A DNA stretch of 64,000 nucleotides from Echinococcus granulosus (lineage: Eukaryota > Platyhelminthes > Cestoda > Cyclophyllidea > Taeniidae): positions 371,198 to 435,197 of the forward strand of contig NW_020170384.1 of NCBI RefSeq assembly GCF_000524195.1, given 5' to 3'. This document shows, in pieces, positions 1-12,600 of the stretch. Position 1 is the stretch's first letter. Every line of letters starts with the position of its first letter. A model generated the notes under the pieces. That model was not told the DNA's origin. It searched no databases and saw only the letters and a list, made by a program, of their open reading frames with translations. The position numbers were made by a program, and so were the translations under genes.

Positions 1-1094
1 TGAGACCTTATTTCTTCTCCGTAATACCGAGCCTCCACTTAGCATAGCGGCCAGGTAGAAACTAAATGCCAAAATGCAGTCTGAAACGTCAAAGGCGATT
101 GCTTGATGACTCACCACTATGGCAGAACTGGGGCTTCAGTCAACCAAAGCAGGCTTGTTTGCATTACCAACTCAACTGGTTGCCTTTGAGAAGCAGGAAT
201 AGGCCACAAGGGTACTTGATCATGCGTCATACAAGCAATGATGCTTAAATAAGTTGTAAGCAGTCCATTGAGGACTATATGTCTTGTAAGTTATGGATGC
301 AAAAGGTTCACGAGGAATCTCGCCTACAAATGAGCGTTCAACTGCTCACACTATTGCATATGAAGTAAAAAACGTTCTCTTCGTAACGCAGAATTCATGC
401 ATTATTTGGTCGAGTTCATTCAAAATACTCTTAGTAGCAGCCAAATATAAACATTGTCCCTAACCATTACTGCAGCCTTAGGCATTTATTTTAACTCTTA
501 TTCTGACAAATTTATGCATGCTTTTGTTAAAAATCCCAATATTCCATAGAGAATAAATTGTGAAAGACCATATTTTTGGGAACAGTCAACAGATTCCGCA
601 AATGAACGAAATGGCCTCTGGTGCGTGTATGCAACCAACTACTGCCTTAGAAGACAGTGAATTGTTTACTTGATTTTATTGCTGAGACATAAATTAAACA
701 TGGTTATTTACTCATTATGTGCTCAAAAGTAAATTAAATGAAAAATGCAATATCCTTAGACAGGTCTTACTGCTTGACGATGAAGGTGCAGATAGAGCAG
801 GTGAAGACAAGAGAGTCCCTATATTTGTATCAAATCAAATCAAAAAAGGAAAAATATACATAACAGAGGAAAATTACAAATTACCCTTCAAAACAACTCG
901 TGATTTAGTGAGTGCACTAGATATCATTATAGTTTCACAGGTACTAGCAACCACAGATGTGCTTTGAGTTACTCAGCATTAAAGAATTTAAGCTAAGGGG
1001 TCACTTTATCAAAAAGATAAGATAAATTGCTTAGAAACCAAGTTAGCTTGTTATTCCCAATGAATTCATGCAGTGTAGTGGTAAATGAGAATAC

Positions 1095-1172
1095 CTTGCT
1101 TCCTGGGAGATTTGGTGACCTCAGTGTTGATCACCTCATCTAAAATGGATGCACACTTTCTGAGTTCATACC
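1095..1172 (-). CDS. Candidate internal exon of an unknown minus-strand gene
   Basis: On the minus strand a TTTTAG acceptor precedes 78 nt that stay open in phase 1 and end at AAG|GTATTC. The peptide is about 25 residues, beginning YELRKCASILDEV and continuing INTEVTKSPRKQ, a helical, charged composition typical of coding DNA. The length is a multiple of three, so it would be a symmetric exon. I do not recognise the family and found no neighbouring exon in matching phase, so it may be false. Confidence 0.35.
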
Positions 1173-3329
1173 CTAAAACAAAGTAGGCGTCTCTGGAGCC
1201 CATTATATAAGCTCAGTGATGTGCCATTGAATGCATTGCCAAGTTTACCATTGATTTGTTATTTGGAAACTCTTGTCTTGCGTTAATTTTGTCAACCATC
1301 CAGGATGTATGGCGAGTCCTGTATTTATGCAACCAGTGATTGGTGAGCGGACCAGGAAAATGAAGTAGAATGTCTTTATTTTGGGCGATCCTAAGCAGGC
1401 AATATTTCACTTACATATTGCGTTCCTGGAAGCGTTCAGGGCTTAAAATTGGAAAGAAAAGACAAGTCACGGTCGTTAATCAAAGCATGAGATTGACAAG
1501 GGGAAAATATGCATTTCTTAAAAATTTGCTGTCCGCAAGCATGTCGACTTGCATTTATTTGAAATCATTAGATAGCTTAACAGCTAATAAATCGAATAGC
1601 TTTTTCTAAGTATTCCCGTATACATTTCCATGAAATCTTGAGGCAATTCTAAATTCTTCCTACTGAGTGTAGGCTTATAATGCCAAACTCCCTACTGCTT
1701 TATCAGCTTAAATCACGTGAATGCTATAAGGCTGCCAGCAGTAAAAACTCACAAAGAGTTTTTGCTTTGGAAGGCAGCAGTGCTATTGTTGATGGAAGTG
1801 AAGGCAGTGATGAGGATGGAGACACTGAAACGAGATTAAGTAAATTGAAGGATACCACAAACACGTCTTGTAAAGCAAGTAGAATCGTTTAAGGGTATGA
1901 TATGGATAAGGTAGTTTTCGCATTAACTTTGGTACCAAGAATGACTTCTAAAAGTCCTGCTTACCACTCTTCGATGATGTTGTAGGCTGGTAGCATGCTG
2001 TTTCATCTAAGGTAGGGGATAAAATGGAAGAGCAAATATTTGCATTAAATGGGGTAAGAGGGACACAATTTACAAGAAACTGGTATCTTCAACCTAGTAA
2101 AAAACATCGAAAACAGCCTTATAAAACCCTAAATTCACTTTTAAATATCATTTTATTGCCGTGAAGGAGGTGCACAGAGAAGGAGGATCTATTTTGCGCC
2201 GCATATTTTTATGCATATTGATAGAATGGGTATGAAATGCTTGGAAGAATAGGGAAACTCACAATTGTACAAATAAGGCATCGATACAGATGATCCTACA
2301 ATTCGACAAAAATTGAATTAATTTAAGGGTTTTCACTCACTAAGACAATGCTTCCTGTTTACAAACGATAAATCAGAATAATGCAAATAACATTCGTGCT
2401 ATGTGGACAAAAAATGTGCTAAAAACCGTGGGTCTACGCAGTGAGGTAGCGTTAAATAAAATATAAATTGGGGTGAGATTATATGACGGGGACACCTCTC
2501 TTGCAGGTCGCCACTCTTCGCTCACAGCTTGCGGATCTCGCTAAAAAGGCAGGAAAGTCATAACGAGTTATATCGTGAGAAAATAAATCTTAAATCATTT
2601 TCGCAATTTTTTGACTTATGCCATTTCATTTGCGAAATTTTACAAAAAGGAAGTAATATCTTTTGCTTATAGGCAAACACCTGAAATTTTCTTATTGGTA
2701 AATCACCAACGCCTAAATAACATGTGCTTAAATCGACAAACTCATCACCAGGTGGAGGACTTACGACACGTTTTCGCCTTCGGTAGACACGCGATGGAGG
2801 ATTGCGATCGAAATGACGAGGAAGCTGAAATTTTTACACACGCAAATGTAGGGATGATACAGACTTAACTATGCATAGATAAACTCAAATGGAATTTGGG
2901 GAAAATTTTTTACAAAGGTTCCATAAGGCTCCTTTTAAACCGGCCTTTGCAGTGTTCAGTGGTAAATAACAAACAAACCAACATGACATGAAATCTGGAA
3001 AAATTTTATGATGATTTGATAATTTTTGTAAGCATTCTTATCCTTCCAAGGCAAAACATATGCCTCGGTTTTTCTAAAAATCCTCTTTTTTAACCATGCG
3101 ATTATTCTAGTTTGACAACGCTCGACTTACTGCAGTTATACCGTTTTCGTTACCTTGACCATCTTTTTTATGGGCTATAATACTATACTATCTCCAAATA
3201 TTTTTCACAACATTTCTGATTCCACTCCAAATTAGCTCTGATAAAGTCGGTTGATGTTTCACAAGAAATCTACTCTAAATCCAGCCGCATTAATGCTCTC
3301 AGACCATTACTTAAGAACCCTTACAATGT

Positions 3330-3389
3330 GATGATGACGACGATGTCGATGACGATGATGATGACGATGGCGTCGACGACGAAGATGAT
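3330..3389 (+). repeat. GAY-codon run, possibly an Asp-rich coding segment
   Basis: Twenty consecutive codons in one + frame are nearly all GAT or GAC, with single GTC, GGC and GAA codons, followed by a possible GT donor at GAT|GTACCT. Variation between copies is mostly T/C at the third position, which would be silent in the Asp frame. It could be an acidic stretch of an exon, or just an imperfect GAT/GAC microsatellite. No certain acceptor or family match is visible. Confidence 0.35.
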
Positions 3390-4725
3390 GTACCTGACAA
3401 TGCAAAAAAAGTCAAAAATCACGATAAACCTCCATTAAAATTAATTTTTAAACTTTTAGAGCTTACTTTTGAGCCGAGATTAAGGCGAATTTAACATGGT
3501 TAGCATGGTCCCTAGTTCGTGAAAGTTTTTAAAAAACGCTGGTGCAAATGTTTGGAATGCCGCTAAAGATCGAAAGTGTCAAGTATAACTTAGCGCATAC
3601 GCCCAAATGCCATTAGCATTCGACTGTGTGTAAATGCAATTTAGTAAGCCTAAGTTGGGTTTCAGATTACGAAAAGGCATGGTCTTTCTTCAAGTAAACA
3701 TCGGTTTAGACGTTTCAGTTAGCGAAGATGGCACTGAGGAGTTGGGGCTCCACTTTGAAGAACTACACCAAGGCTTACTGTGAGATTCGTGTGACGGCAA
3801 AATTACTGGAGTAATTACAAAGCATCATTGAGATGCCTAATTGGTGCTATTCAAAGCATAAATAAAAATCTGTTAATTTCAAATTGCTCATCATTGTGCT
3901 TATAAATTGTTGGATCAGTTGTCAAGATGAGAATTTGGGAATTATTTTTACAAGAATTTCGTGTTCGGTGCAATACACGATGTATTAGATGATTTGAAAG
4001 CAGTATTTCCACTTTCTTCGATAATATGGGATGATGTTCATGAATCACTCCAATTCTGTATTTTAAATGACAAACGAGTGAGAGCATATTTATCGGAGGG
4101 ATTGCCAAAATTTCAGATTTGTGGAATGATAGACCTGCTACCCACTCCTCAGAGAACCTTGTACGCTCATTCTATTTGGTGTAGGTCATTGCGTCACCAA
4201 GCTATTTACTTGTTTAACATGTAAAATCGGCTTCTGGCAAGTTTATTGCTTGTGTCTTGGCATATCATCTGATGAATGCCAGTTAAGCATGGTGCATGAA
4301 AATTTCAGATCATTGAGACTGGTGCAAAGGATCCGTTCAAGGCTAAAGGGTAGGAATTTGGGAATATGTTAGCATTCTACACCAGGCAGCGCCTAATTTC
4401 TTCTAAAGATGTGTTGTCATTAGTGCACACCAAATTCATACTTCTATCCCGAGCAGTAACCAGAGTTGACCCGCACTAAAATTGAAAAACGTTGGGTTAG
4501 GAGTGGTGGTAGAAGGTGCTTTGAAACTGGTGCAGTATAGGTCATAACTTTAACGTCGGTCTCTTTCAATTTAAGATTGCACTTTTCTGCTTAAATCGGG
4601 GCACTAACGCACACAACTCTTCAGACAACAAATAAGTCTTAAGACTCAAATATGCAGATTTTACCCCAAATCTAGGATCATACAAATTAACTAGTTTTTA
4701 AAGTTCATGGAAATTGAAGACTTAC

Positions 4726-4871
4726 AGTCGGATTGTGAAGGTAAAGGCTGTAGGCCATGTCGCACTTTAATTCTATTTCAGATCCGCATAGTTCAATCGT
4801 TCCCAGAAAGGATTTATGCTTCTTTTTCACTTCATAAATGTCGAAAACCAATTTCCCCATTTTGACGTCCC
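4726..4871 (-). CDS. Candidate exon, unknown protein with a C2-like strand pattern
   Basis: On the minus strand a CATTTAG acceptor is followed by 146 open nt ending at ACT|GTAAGTC. Borders and phase (1 in, 0 out) are clean. The 48 residues include GKLVFDIYEVKKKHKSFLGT followed by IELCGSE. Alternating hydrophobic strands ending in FLG-x-IEL resemble one edge of a C2-type beta sandwich, but the match is too short to name a family. It could share a minus-strand gene with the exon at 1.1 kb; that is inference. Confidence 0.4.
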
Positions 4872-5217
4872 CTAAATGAGAAAGAATAAATTATTCCTAA
4901 ATTGCTTTTTTGACAGCACTTAAAAAGTGTATAAATCAGACGCTATAGGAAGACATTAAAATACACCGCGAGAATCCTGAAAAGTTCTATTTCACATATC
5001 CATTTAGATTCTAAAAAGTACTGGGAACGAATATGCTGGTACCCGTATGAATTCTTTCTCTAAAACGAGCGGAGCTTGTAAGGTCTTATTTGTTGGCAAA
5101 ACTGAAAATGCGACACTCGTCCTTTTTAATGCGATTTAATTCATTCACCTAACATGCCCTTCATTGAGCTAGAAGCAAGACTAATATTATTAATTTTTAA
5201 TATTTACTCCTTAATAG

Positions 5218-5478
5218 GCACAAAATGCTGCTGCAGTTGCTAATTATTTGCTGAAGAACACGGTAAGATAGCGGTTTGGCATCATGCGATTCAAATAAAG
5301 CGCATGAAAAGGGGCGAGACTCAACTCACTTCTAAGTTTTATCTAATTATGATAAGCCGTTTATCTTACAAGAAGAGAGATTGAGCGATCCAACACAAAA
5401 TCGGCAAGCTATAAAAAATACTCGGCCTAAATGCTGGAAATTTCAGTTGACTTTTCACAGTTAAGAGACATAAAGTGA
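5218..5478 (+). CDS. Candidate last two exons of an unknown plus-strand gene
   Basis: A TTAATAG acceptor precedes a 45-nt segment open only in phase 0 (AQNAAAVANYLLKNT), which ends at ACG|GTAAGA at 5,262. A TTTTCACAG acceptor at 5,460 then gives five codons (LRDIK) and TGA at 5,476-5,478, in the same phase. The Ala-rich helical peptide suggests an all-helical protein, but no family can be named. Possible upstream pieces at 3,721-3,781 and 4,306-4,349 do not connect in phase. Confidence 0.25.
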
Positions 5479-7519
5479 AAATTGCAACTCATAACCTACT
5501 TGCAATGAGAGGAGTAAAGTGGAAATCCTCATTGAAGCGCGGATTTGGTCCTCGCTTCTTTGAAGTTCGGCGAGCGTCAACAATAACTACACCGTCTGGG
5601 CATCTTTCCTGGGACCGAAATCGTTTTAGCAATTTCTTTTCTTCCATTAACTGGGGGTTAGTTGGAAGTATAAATTTGGTATTCACCTTAAAGAAAAGTG
5701 GTCGACATCAGCGTTTTAGTGTTGCCTTGGTTTCATATGGGGATTTAAAAAAGTCAGGATGGATTCAATCAGGTAATTAATCAGAAAGAGGGAGTAGAAA
5801 ATCTTTTCACGAGGCAACAGAGGTTCACACCTCCACTGTGCTCCTATCACTTTATGCCAAGATCACTCACACAACTCATATAAACACTTTTGCGAACATG
5901 GAATAAAATTAGAAATGAATTGCGTACATGTATGCATGTGTCCGAAAAAAATGTGTTTGTTCCGCTTTTCTTCACCCGCTCTCTCTTAATTTTCCACAAG
6001 ATAGGATATCAGACTAGAACTTTGACGATCAAAATCACATACAATATCCACTTTTACAAATCTAAGTGAACGCTTCTTTAATAATTTTAGGCAGATATGC
6101 TGATGTTTTGGTAACCTCTTACATGTGCGCAGTTTCACTTGCACCATCCCTACTAACTTGTAAATGCACATTTATTTCGCCATCATTTAAAACCAAAAAC
6201 GTACTCTGACTTTTCTTTTGAGGGGAGTGTTTTGTAGGTTCCTAACTAGCACATCAAGCGCCTGTTTGCGTTCGTCATACTTTATGTAGACATTGAGGAT
6301 TATTGGGGCTCTGAATGGGTTCGGCCCCGGCTAAAAAATGAAAAAGCGTAAGATCGTTTGCAGCCAATGAGAAGAACTTCCTACTTCTACTTTTACACTT
6401 GAAACATAACATATAACTCACCTCCAGCGTGCAAACCTTTTTTTTATGGCAGCTATCTATTAAGTTGAAAAGCGTCATAATTAAGCATAGGTAGCTAATG
6501 GAGAGATCAGTATTTAAAAATGAATTCTACCTTTTCAGGCCCATAAATCTAAGCAAAAGGTTTCGCTAAAAGTGTTTATAATACTGATGATCTTGTAATC
6601 TTTTTAGACTAACTAAATTTGAACCCTTCCATCTAGGCGATGATAAAAGCCTTCTCTAGCAGTTAAATATGTTTATATTATAGTTCAAATATCAAGACTT
6701 GGCAACTGGCGATCACAGCACTAGGTAAAAAGCCTTCAAGCGTTTATTACACAGATCATGCAATCGAAAACTACTCCTTATTTTCGGAACTTGGCACAAT
6801 GATATTTTAGCTTTGATCCACTGTGATTGCTGGACTTAGCACACATATAAAGGAAATGAAAGAAATCGCAGGTCTCTTACCGCAGTGTGGCATCTCGGTA
6901 GCATTACTAGTGTAAATAAGGGTGGGTGCTTTTATACCTACAGTTTTATTTGTACTTCATCAGGCCACTGGTCTCTGACACTTTTTGAATGCGCGCAAAA
7001 TAACTTCATGCGGGTGACTGCGAGCACTTTGTCCGCCAGCCCGGGTCACAAATTTTCAAGCTAAACCACGGTGATGGCAGTATCATTCAGCGTGCATGTT
7101 ACATTTCATTGAACAACGGAACAGCGATTTCATTCCTTGAAATAACAATGCCTCGTACCTAAATATGAGAACTTAATGGCATTAACTACCGTCGCAGGTG
7201 CAGTGTACCTGCTGGCTGCCAGTGATTCTTAATGCTTGCAACTAGAATTGGAACAGTTCCGGTACTATGAACACTACCTGGTCATGTGTATTCGCGAAGT
7301 GTAGGATGAAGTCCAAATCATGCAGTTGGATAATTGAATGTCTATTTTTGTTGCATGTCTATTGACAAAGCATTTCTATGCAAACCTATTTCTACAGTTT
7401 CACTCTGATATTAAGCACTCGAAGTTTTTGCCCTTTGTAAAATTCATGGCAGTCATGCTATTATAACTGTTGTTCTAGAGATTATGTATGATTGTATTGT
7501 AATACAATACAATCCGATT

Positions 7520-7720
7520 GTTTAAACCTCGGTCTTGGTACCGGGGGACCTGGCCTTCGGATCGAGATAGTAGCTCTAAGCCCTAATTTATCGAGAAAAT
7601 GTATATTCGGCTCGAATATCATATCTTCTTTTATCCCTAAGTCTCAGGAAGCTATAATATATCATCAGGGGTGTTGGCATCAATTTTCCTGTATTTTGGA
7701 TCAAAAATTTTAAGTGGGAA
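7520..7720 (+). repeat. Dispersed repeat family, copy 1
   Basis: The stretch shares word order with two other places in the window, near 35.85 kb and 36.75 kb. It has an AACCTCGGTCTTGGT block, then about 90 bases on an ATATCATATCTTCTTTTATC block, then CAGGAAGCTATA. The copies are diverged, as expected of an old interspersed element. No coding capacity or terminal structure is visible, so the element class is unknown. Confidence 0.45.
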
Positions 7721-8839
7721 GAAGTTATTTCAGGTAAAGGTCGATATCTTTGCATGGATAAAATCATGTGGTTTTTTTCTCCATAAATTACAACTTTCAG
7801 GTGCAAGTTTTTGAGTCCCATGCTGTATTTTAATATTCGTTTGAATTCACCTTTTAGGTGACACGCAGACGGAGTGAAGGAACCTCTTGAATGAGAATAA
7901 GTTGTCGATCGCCGAGGAGATAACAAACTCTGATTCTGCTCCAATTTTCTATAAACCAACGGTATCAGCATAAAAAGACGGAACTACTACATTCTTTCCA
8001 GTTTTTGATGTGTCTTTGAAATACCTTTTTTTCTTGGTCAACACTGCACTTCGTTTAAATACCATTAAATTATGCGCATACCAGTTTTCATGTATCTACT
8101 ACTTTACGTTAATTTCGCCGATTAAAAGTGGACCTTCTGTAGTGACAGGAAAATAACACACTGAAAAAGCCAAAATCAAAGTAATTAACCACAATTCTCA
8201 TCATAAGGTTCACTAAAAACACTGGAAGACTAGTTATGGTGTTAGAAGCGGAATAACAAGTTGCAATTACCATGTCTAGCTATGTAGATGATCTTGTCCT
8301 TCCAAGGACTTGAGTAGACTTCTTAAGTTACTTACTATTAGGCAGTTTCAATGGACATCTACCACGTAAAATGTAGATTTGATTTTCAAGTCATAATGTG
8401 TAATACCATACCTAAGATAAGAAAAGATGAAGGTGTAGGAGTGAACAAAGTCGAGAAAAGTCGCTTCGTAGTATCCCTAGGACAAATCTGAAACTCTAGT
8501 GGAAAATGCCAGCATGGGCTACAAGCGGATGGGGAGAAGTGCACAACCCCGACAGACCTTTGAATCTGACGGATACGAGTAACAGAAAAAAGAATTGCAC
8601 ACAAATGCAACATAAAATGGTGAAAGGATAAGCGGACTACCCCAGAATAACATATAGAAAGGGTGTTGATTTGAGTGCATTCGGTAGAAATCGTAGCAGA
8701 AGTACGCAAATACAACGCTGCGAAATTTTTCTTTTGCTAATGCTTTTACTCTCTATCGCTTCATCCGCTCTCCAGTTGAACAGCGATGTAAGAATGCTTC
8801 TATTTAGGATCAGAATATGCTTAAAATATGGATAAATCT

Positions 8840-8945
8840 GTTGGAGATTGGAGCGATCCAAGGCAAAGCCAGTAATACCGAATAGTATGAGATTTGTTGG
8901 CCTATCTAGTTGCGTCTCACACAACCCAAAGACATAAATGTTCTT
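8840..8945 (-). mobile_element. Possible scrap of a non-LTR retrotransposon endonuclease
   Basis: Within a 122-codon minus-strand open frame the segment KNIYVFGLCETQLD, then about 12 residues, then GITGFALDRSN resembles the E-T-W-L and G-Y-x-x-x-R-x-D blocks of the apurinic endonuclease-like domain of LINE-type elements. The expected Trp and Asp are replaced and the frame soon ends. No reverse transcriptase is nearby. The resemblance is short and may be chance. Confidence 0.22.
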
Positions 8946-9692
8946 CTTACTTCTAAGAACCAATAATTTTTTTTGCTTTCCAGTTTGAGGTTGTGATATG
9001 CACAATACTGCCCCACCATTTTAACCTTCTCATTCATTAAAGTAAACTCAAAAATGATTTACTGGACCATGATGTGTGCGTGGCTTTTTATTCAGTAAAT
9101 TGGGTAGGGAAACGTGCAATTTCAACGACAATAAAATAACTAAGAAAGCCAATAGGAATGCTTGAATCTTACAATATTCTTATGGTCTTGGCAATATTAA
9201 TAATTAAAATCTTAACCTTGGCAAACAAATGCATTTTATGAATTTTGTACATTAGTTAGGATAACTTGAACACTCGGCCTGAGATTGTTAGTACGCTGGA
9301 ATGATGATAAAATAGGCCAAGTAAAAGAAGTACGAATTTACTGGAGGCAGACCGACCAGGAAGCGCAGCTGAAATAGCTGCTGTGTTTATTCTACGGTTT
9401 CCATAAATGTCAATGCACCCTGAAATGAAACTGCGCGCACAAAATAGAAAAGTAAAACAAAAGGACGTTTAAGATCAAACAATGTAGAAGGATAACAAGA
9501 GATATAATTTCCGCTATTTTTAACAATTGTGGGGGATTATGAATTGTTTAAAGGTCGGCATATCTGAAAGCTACCAAATTTTAAAAACCAAATATATTGG
9601 ATCATTGTACAATCTTATAATAGCAAATTTTTATTCCAATCTTTGCCAAAAAGTTGGCTTAAGATATTTTAGGAACTCGTACTAAATGATCA

Positions 9693-12600
9693 ATGGCGCC
9701 ATTTTTTGACGTAGGTGAGTCAAAATCTGGCATAAAATTCGTTGGTAAAGTCAGGCCAATTGACAAGGTAAGAGCCTACATAGCCGATAACAAATGTTTG
9801 CATTACTTGCTGGTAAAATACAGTGATATGTGCATATCCACATTGACATATGTAGCTTATTGTGGTATTACACAAACCGACAGAAGAAGCCAAAGTTCGA
9901 CTACTGGTTCAATTCAATTGTGAGACCGTAAACTCAATTTCAAAGGCGGGATAAGGTAATTTTGGTCGGTCATTCTCTATCATCGATGAGACCTATTTTG
10001 CTTAAAATTTAGTAATCTTCTACTCTAAAGTTTTACTATCAGCTAAAATGTGCTTTCATTAGAGAAGGGAATACTCAAAATCTGTCATGCACGACACTTT
10101 GTTTTTTGACCAAACCGGATAAGAAATGGGCAATACGCTCGACGAGCTTGTAGAAATCTTACTGGTGCAGACTCACGTAGCAGAAAGGCATGTGAATCGC
10201 AGAGTTTACCAAATTTTAAAAAACAGATTAAGATTTGAGGCCCCAAAAAAGGTGTTTTTTGAAAACAAGTTAGGGACTAAAAGTTAACCTCTTAAGCGAC
10301 ATGACTATAAAAGCAAACATGTTTTTTTTCTGCCAAAAATTGAGAATAATGTGTGACAGGAACCCTTGGAGTGGTATGTCATGCAGCTGAGTAAGGGACA
10401 TATTTTCACTGGTTACGCTTCGAGTGCTTGCAAGATTACTTGAGATTTTTGCTGGTATGTAGAGCATGGAAGGTGTGCAGATGTGTCTTGACTGGGGGTT
10501 TGCACAATTCTTAGCTTGGAGCCGAGCAGGTGCACACACCGATGCGTGGGCGCAGGTGCCACGTGCTCACCCCTCCCATTGGTGGGCAGGTCAGCCTCCA
10601 TGGTGCTCTCCTCGCACTCTGCGATCATTTGCGCACCTCTGCGCGCACATTTGTGTGCGCCTTAGGGGTGGTTTTAAAACGCGATCAACATATTCAAGCT
10701 GTTTGCTCCTTAGCCGATGGCTAGGCTGCTACAGAAGTCGAACCAGCCGTCCGCCAACACCAGCAGCTGGGGTGGATTATTCTCCTGTTGCTTCGCCCCG
10801 CAAAAACCAAGTTCTCCACCACCTGAAATCCCTTGTGAGTCATCTTCTGTGTATTCGACAACACCTATCATTTAAAAATCCTAAGAGTGACTGGAACCTA
10901 ACATAATCCAAGGCAATTTTACATGGTTTCTCGGCTGTGCACACTATCGTATTCTCAAGTCATATACTCCAATAAGACTTAAAGGTGTGCCTTCAATTTT
11001 ATCGCTGATCATCCTGCCATTTTAAAATTTGATTATTATACAGGCCTTAAAGTAGTGTTAACCACTCAAGTGAAGCTCTATGAAGCTATCAGTGGGTTTT
11101 AAAGATCAACACGGGGTTCACATGGGGATGCGTCATTTCAAAAAACGACCATTTTGTGTTTGCAAGAGCCACCTTATTACGTAAGTTTATTTTGGTGTTC
11201 TTTATCAACCAGAGCACAAATCTTTATTGTAACTATCTCCAATTGCCTTACATAAAGCAATAAGTTTCAGGAGACGATGAAATTCATTTATATCCGACTC
11301 TAACGCATCTATGCCATGCGTCGGGTAGATGGGTTGAATGATTTTAATGAAATGACTCATCAAACGTGTAAAATGATATCAGAATTTAGAGCTAATCTGG
11401 AACATTTTTTTGCAATTATAATGGCGAGCTTCTTAGGGGCTTGAGGGCATTGCGATTTGGAATCGCGCAGACCATTCAATCAACGCCGTTATTGGCACCC
11501 ACCATCGGAAAGATATTCAGCCTTTCTTGCCCACCCTCGGATGCAGCTGCCCCAATGAATTGACGCCTTACTTCCTGGTTGCGTATGCATAGCAGTCCTC
11601 GATGAGCCTCTGAATTATTTTGGGTTTTTCTCCGATTTAACGCCGTGGTAAATTCACCTTATATTAGGTAATATAAATCCTTTGACACAACCAAAGCAAA
11701 TTGTAAACTCAACCTTTCGGTATATGCTGCTTTATTTTTTCTGAGTTACTAGCACTAACAGTTTCTATCGCATACAAACTATTCTTACAAGCAGTCTACA
11801 TTTTGCGTCTAATTTATAAGCGGGAGCATAAAGTGGGAGCGGTCTGGTGCCTTTTCCTGACTGTTATGCAAATAGACGAAATAAAATACTTCTTTAGGTA
11901 ATTACTACGCATATTGTTTCCATCTTTTGCCCATTTGATTCAATTATCACGTGATCACCTCACAGCTTTGGTGGTTTTTTCGATGCAGCCTCCAAGGCAA
12001 GGATGCATGGAGCATGACCAAGCACTTTAATTTATTTAACGAAAGCAACAAATGCACAGGGTCGTTCAATGATGCGCCAACTCGATAATTCCACTTTGAT
12101 TTACTGCATCCTTTCAAGCAAAACACCAATCTTACCGGGCTTTAAGATGAAAGGTTAGTAGATGTACCACTGGTAGCACACTCCGAATTACTGGGAGTGG
12201 AATACCATAAGAGTGAATCCTCTGCGAAATACTTTGAAATTGTGTGCCAATACTGACGAGTCGCCTTCATCAGTCTGCCTATTAGCTTATAACAGTGGAT
12301 CAGGAGCAGAACCATCGATACTCTCGAGCCTACAAGATTTTCCAATATCGAAAATTTGACTGTATTTTAATAATGCGTTCCTAGTAATTCGCCCATATAT
12401 CATTAACGTTGGTGGAAATTGGCATACACACTGGGTCTACCATTTGCTGTTTCTTAATATTGAAAAGATAAAACTACCATGTTTCCCACACTTTTTGGTA
12501 TAATAAAAACTCTCATTACGTTTATCAAGAAGAATTTTTGTTTATTTCCTTGCTTTCTACGATTTTACTAGACAGTGGATAAGAGGTATATCTGTGTGTC

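Larger units (their letters stand above)
1..9692. other. Unresolved AT-rich region upstream of the synaptotagmin gene
   Basis: No gene can be recognised by family here. The stretch holds scattered splice-bounded open segments on both strands (listed separately where the borders are convincing), an aspartate-codon run near 3.35 kb, a dispersed repeat copy near 7.6 kb and a possible retrotransposon scrap near 8.9 kb. Most other open frames are under 100 codons, lack splice context and look like chance. The two strands may carry overlapping or nested genes whose other exons I could not find. Confidence 0.5.

Noticed and set aside
719..967. 82-codon + frame with a possible CAG|GTACTA donor
   Set aside because: It starts at GTG, has low-complexity Lys/Ile-rich composition in AT-rich DNA, and has no recognisable domain.
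2506..2563. Segment VATLRSQLADLAKKAGK with stop, after a CTTGCAG acceptor on +
   Set aside because: Attractive as a terminal exon, but the same DNA also has a strong acceptor and donor on the minus strand, and no upstream exon links in phase. Left unannotated.
5475..5780. Frame opening MKIATHNLLAMRGV, which recalls the start of TRMT112
   Set aside because: The first codon is GTG, the likeness stops after about ten residues, and none of the conserved later TRMT112 blocks follow. Treated as chance.
7588..7971. 127-codon minus-strand frame
   Set aside because: It overlaps the dispersed repeat copy, has no splice context and resembles no family.
10466..10906. 146-codon + frame across the GC-rich island and the second synaptotagmin exon
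   Set aside because: It begins inside repeat-like DNA and runs through a splice donor. The exon 10,714-10,834 in another frame fits the phase of both neighbours, so the long frame is a by-product of high GC.
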